64,000 nt of DNA. Source: CALBTQ01 sp036725605 (GTDB lineage: Bacteria; Lernaellota; Lernaellaia; Lernaellales; Lernaellaceae). How positions within the stretch are numbered: position 1 is the stretch's first letter; every line of letters begins with the position of its first letter. Of this stretch, positions 61,504 through 64,000 are shown in pieces. The position numbers and the translations under genes are program-made. The DNA lies in NCBI GenBank assembly GCA_036725605.1, contig DAIMDW010000001.1, forward strand, positions 558,001 to 622,000. Direction: 5' to 3'. Under the pieces are notes generated by a model. The model made no database searches, was not told where the DNA came from, and worked only from the letters and a program-made list of their open reading frames with translations.

Positions 61504-62292
61504 TCAGACGGCCGGGGCGCGCAGTTGGTGCGCCGGCGTGAAATAGCGCCGCCAAAGAATCAGCGTGCCGCCGATCGTGGCCGAGGCGATCACGGCGGTC
61601 AGCAAGTAGAAGATGATCACCTGATAGCGCACGGCCAGGATCGGCTCGACGCCGCTGATAATCTGACCGGTCATCATACCCGGCAACTGGACGATGCCCG
61701 CGGTCATCATCGAGTTGATCGCCGGGACCATCGCCTGACGCAACGCCTCGCGCACCACGTGCAGCGACGCCTGCCAGCTCGTCGCCCCGACGATCAGCGC
61801 GGCTTCAATGCGGTCGCGGCCCTCTTTCATGCCGCGATCCAGCGCCCGCACGCCGATCGCCAGACCGGTCATCGCGCCGTTGAGCATCATCCCGACGATG
61901 GGAATCACGTACGCCGGGTTGTAATAGGGCTCGATGCCGATCACCAGGTAAAACACGTAGGCGGCCAGCACGACCGTGCACAGGCCGATCACGCCCGAGG
62001 CGATAAGCACCAGGCGCAGGCCCATTACCCCCGCGCGCTTGGCGGCGTTGTAGCCGGCGACGATCGTCATGACCAGCAGGATGCCCGCCACCGGCAGCGG
62101 CCGGTCGAGCGCAAACACGTAATGCAGAATGAAGCCCACCGCCACCAGTTGCACGAACACGCGCACCGAGCCGATGAGCAGGTCCTTTTCCAGCGTCAGA
62201 CGCAGCACGGTGCTGATGACGATGGGAATGAGCATCAGCAAGGCGCTGATGAACAGGTCGAGGTACGTCAGGTGGAACATCGCCTCGTTCAT
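61504..62292 (-). CDS. FetB-like ABC transporter permease
   Basis: 262 residues, about seven membrane helices: LFISALLMLIPIVISTVLRL, RVFVQLVAVGFILHYVFALD, IPIVGMMLNGAMTGLAI and GATSWQASLHVVREALRQAM. This matches the FetB/YbbM (UPF0014) family, in which the permease pairs with FetA to export iron and aid oxidative-stress resistance. Its ATG overlaps the stop of the ATPase gene (ATGA), so the two are co-translated. Confidence 0.87.
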   Translation of the reverse strand: MNEAMFHLTYLDLFISALLMLIPIVISTVLRLTLEKDLLIGSVRVFVQLVAVGFILHYVFALDRPLPVAGILLVMTIVAGYNAAKRAGVMGLRLVLIASGVIGLCTVVLAAYVFYLVIGIEPYYNPAYVIPIVGMMLNGAMTGLAIGVRALDRGMKEGRDRIEAALIVGATSWQASLHVVREALRQAMVPAINSMMTAGIVQLPGMMTGQIISGVEPILAVRYQVIIFYLLTAVIASATIGGTLILWRRYFTPAHQLRAPAV

Positions 62293-63020
62293 GACGCCTC
62301 CCGCCGCAGCAAGGCGGCCGCGGGGCCGTCCGGCGCGAGGATTTCCCGCGGCGGTCCGTCGGCGGCGATGAGCCCGTCGGCCAGGTACAGCACGCGGGCG
62401 CAGAATTGCAGATGCTCCAGCTTGTGCGACACGTGCAGCACGGTCTTGCCCGCTTCGGCCACGAGGCGGTGCAGATCGTCCAGAATCTCGCCGGCCACCT
62501 TCGGATCGAGGTTGGCCATGCTCTCGTCGAGCATGAGCACTTCGGGTTCGAGGTAGAGGATCCGCGCCAGTTGCACGCGGGCTTGCTGGCCGGTCGACAG
62601 CGCCTGGGCGTCGCGGTCGGCCAGCTCCGACGGCAGGCGCATCAGGTCGAGCATCCGTCGGGCGCGTGCGACGTCGCCGGGCTGCTCGCGCAGGGTGTCG
62701 GGCGCCAGCACGTTGTCGAGCACCGAGCCGGGGAACATCACCGTCCGCTGATTGACCAGGGTAATACGGCGGCGCAACTCGGTGACCGGCAGGTCCGTCA
62801 GCAGTTGCCCGCCGTAGCGGATCTCGCCGCCGGTAGGATCTTCCAGCCGGTTGAGCAGCCGCAGGATGGTCGTTTTGCCGCTGCCGCTCGCGCCGATCAG
62901 ACCGACGCACTGCCCGGCGGGGACGGTCATGCTCACGCCGCGCAGGATGGGCGTCGCCACGCCGCCGGCGCCGGGTTTGACGTGCTGCACGTTGCGTAGT
63001 TGGATGTCCAGCGTACTCAT
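62289..63020 (-). CDS. FetA-like ABC transporter ATPase
   Basis: 243 residues from the ATG at 63020 (AGGGTGG upstream; an ATG 11 codons earlier is possible). Walker A GASGSGKTT (43-51), signature ALSTGQQARVQLARIL (LSTGQ form) and Walker B VLMLDESMANLD are all present, with a downstream H-loop (VLHVSHKLEHL). It powers the permease encoded by the overlapping next gene. Together they form an iron-export-like system, though close homologues handle other substrates. Confidence 0.88.
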   Translation of the reverse strand: MSTLDIQLRNVQHVKPGAGGVATPILRGVSMTVPAGQCVGLIGASGSGKTTILRLLNRLEDPTGGEIRYGGQLLTDLPVTELRRRITLVNQRTVMFPGSVLDNVLAPDTLREQPGDVARARRMLDLMRLPSELADRDAQALSTGQQARVQLARILYLEPEVLMLDESMANLDPKVAGEILDDLHRLVAEAGKTVLHVSHKLEHLQFCARVLYLADGLIAADGPPREILAPDGPAAALLRREAS

Positions 63021-63414
63021 CGACCACCCTGGGAAGTTGTCAGCGGGCATCATAACCACTAAGGACTTATGGCGAAAGGGCATCGGCTGGGATCAGCATT
63101 GTGGGACAAAGGATATACCAGGAATAATGCCTAAACCTGTTTTCAACCACCATTGCTCAGGATCTTGCTCGGCGCATACAAGCCGAGCGCAGGACAATTC
63201 ATGGGATGATATCTCATTTGGCAGAACGATTTTTAAAAAGATTCAAATTTTTAATGGTTGCTGGATAGAAAAATGATAATTGTTGAGGAGCGATGACTAA
63301 GTGTGGTAAAGAATAGTATAATAAAAATAATCCTAATTTTCATCAGGATGACAATGGATTTTTACGTAATTTATTGATAGATCTATAATCAGTATTTACT
63401 CGTGAGGTAGATTA
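63021..63414. other. Intergenic region becoming AT-rich
   Basis: 394 bases. Up to about 63190 base composition is mixed, with a GCTCGGC/GCCGAGC hairpin (63167-63188); after this it becomes strongly AT-rich up to the asparaginase gene. No gene was recognised. The change of composition coincides with the start of probable foreign DNA. Confidence 0.5.
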
Positions 63415-64000
63415 ATGCGCGTCAATAACATCTTACTAATAACAACAGGTGGTACAATTCAAGGAAATGTGGCGATAAGAAAAGATAAGGATAGCATTCA
63501 CAAAATAAATAGTTTTGCAGAGTTGATTTTACCAACCAACGGATATTTTAAGGATAAGTGGCAATGTGATATTAATGTCGATTTGGAGGAGATGTGTAAT
63601 GTTGACAGCTCCGATATTTTGCCGGAGCATTGGAAAAAATTATGCGAGCTTATTGTTCAAAAATATGATGAATATGACTCATTTATTATTTCCCATGGAA
63701 CAAACACCCTAGGTTATACTTGTGCAGCTCTATCATTTGCTATATCTAACCTTGGTAAACCAGTGATATTAACTGGCTCTCAGGTTCCTGCCGGTTTGCC
63801 TGGTTCTGATGCCATAACAAATCTAAACAATGCTATAAAAGTTGCTGCCTGGCCATATGCCGACACGCAAGTAAAAGGTGTGGTGGCAGTATTTGGGAGC
63901 CATATTATTACAGGTACTCGAGTGAAAAAAAGTACGGAGTTTGACTACGACGCATTTCAGTCTTTTTCATCAGGCAGTATTGGTCGAATCGGAAGAATAA
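63415..64000 (+). CDS. L-asparaginase family protein (3' truncated) with HGTNT motif
   Basis: 195 codons are visible and the frame is open at the window end. GAGG seven bases before the ATG at 63415 marks the start. The nucleophile region is LLITTGGTIQG (T11), then ISHGTNTLGYTCAALSF, LTGSQVPAGLPGSDAITNLN and RVKKSTEFDYDAFQS. Most asparaginases have HGTDT; here the catalytic Asp is Asn (N97), so activity may be lost or altered. There is no signal peptide. The DNA is AT-rich, unlike the rest of the window, which suggests transfer. Glutaminase or GatD-type activity cannot be excluded from this part. Confidence 0.85.
   Translation, partial: MRVNNILLITTGGTIQGNVAIRKDKDSIHKINSFAELILPTNGYFKDKWQCDINVDLEEMCNVDSSDILPEHWKKLCELIVQKYDEYDSFIISHGTNTLGYTCAALSFAISNLGKPVILTGSQVPAGLPGSDAITNLNNAIKVAAWPYADTQVKGVVAVFGSHIITGTRVKKSTEFDYDAFQSFSSGSIGRIGRI

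Noticed and set aside
63021..63276. Short plus-strand frame in the intergenic region after the ABC transporter
   Set aside because: It runs antisense through the ATPase gene and has no ribosome site or domain.

Overview
The window is a GC-rich chromosomal segment of a Gram-negative, probably anaerobic or microaerophilic bacterium. Lipoprotein signal peptides, an OmpA-type outer-membrane protein, a hydroxyacyl-CoA-dehydratase-like protein, an aldehyde:ferredoxin oxidoreductase, large sensor kinases and a class-I cyclic-dinucleotide riboswitch candidate together suggest the former Deltaproteobacteria or a related uncultured phylum. This placement is an inference, because no rRNA or other phylogenetic marker was seen. 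No tRNA, rRNA, CRISPR array, transposase or phage gene was recognised.

Layout. 0-8.3 kb: a truncated methyltransferase, an acetyltransferase, then two divergent CHASE4-type sensors (one a diguanylate cyclase, one a histidine kinase) and a multi-domain hybrid kinase. 8.3-15.8 kb: serine hydrolase, MFS carrier, small membrane and lipoproteins, a hydroxyacyl-CoA-dehydratase-like protein and two small conserved genes. 15.8-21.7 kb: a minus-strand run holding an L,D-transpeptidase, a secreted arginine-deiminase-family enzyme, a PLP dehydratase and two Gfo/Idh/MocA oxidoreductases. 21.8-31 kb: a second serine hydrolase, three acyltransferase-like membrane proteins (two tandem paralogues) and two secreted Asp-rich proteins. 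31.1-36.5 kb: a small palindromic element, then an apparent surface operon (discoidin-like lipoprotein, OmpA with calcium-type repeats, a poly-(DDDTT) lipoprotein, and an ArfB-like factor translationally coupled at the end). 36.6-47.4 kb: a Tat-targeted flavodoxin/ferredoxin protein, an amidase, an HD-GYP response regulator overlapping a very large MASE1/PAS kinase, and an RND exporter. 47.4-50.5 kb: a lipoprotein made of five ~39-residue repeats behind the riboswitch candidate, then an aldehyde oxidoreductase. 50.5-58 kb: secreted adenosine-deaminase-like protein, dodecin, an alcohol dehydrogenase/FGGY kinase pair with two palindromic operators, a glycosyltransferase and a VKOR-DsbA fusion. 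58-64 kb: an AT-richer SGNH-type gene, a hypothetical protein, an exported isoaspartyl methyltransferase, a FetAB-like ABC transporter, and an AT-rich partial asparaginase with an altered catalytic motif.

Two themes connect the segment. The first is second-messenger control: a diguanylate cyclase with an intact I-site, an HD-GYP phosphodiesterase-type regulator and the riboswitch candidate lie within 48 kb. The second is Asp-rich surface tethers. Several lipoproteins carry an Asp/Thr run just after the lipidated Cys, while two secreted proteins carry the run at the C-terminus and end in Gly-Cys-x-Cys, which suggests an undescribed C-terminal anchoring signal.
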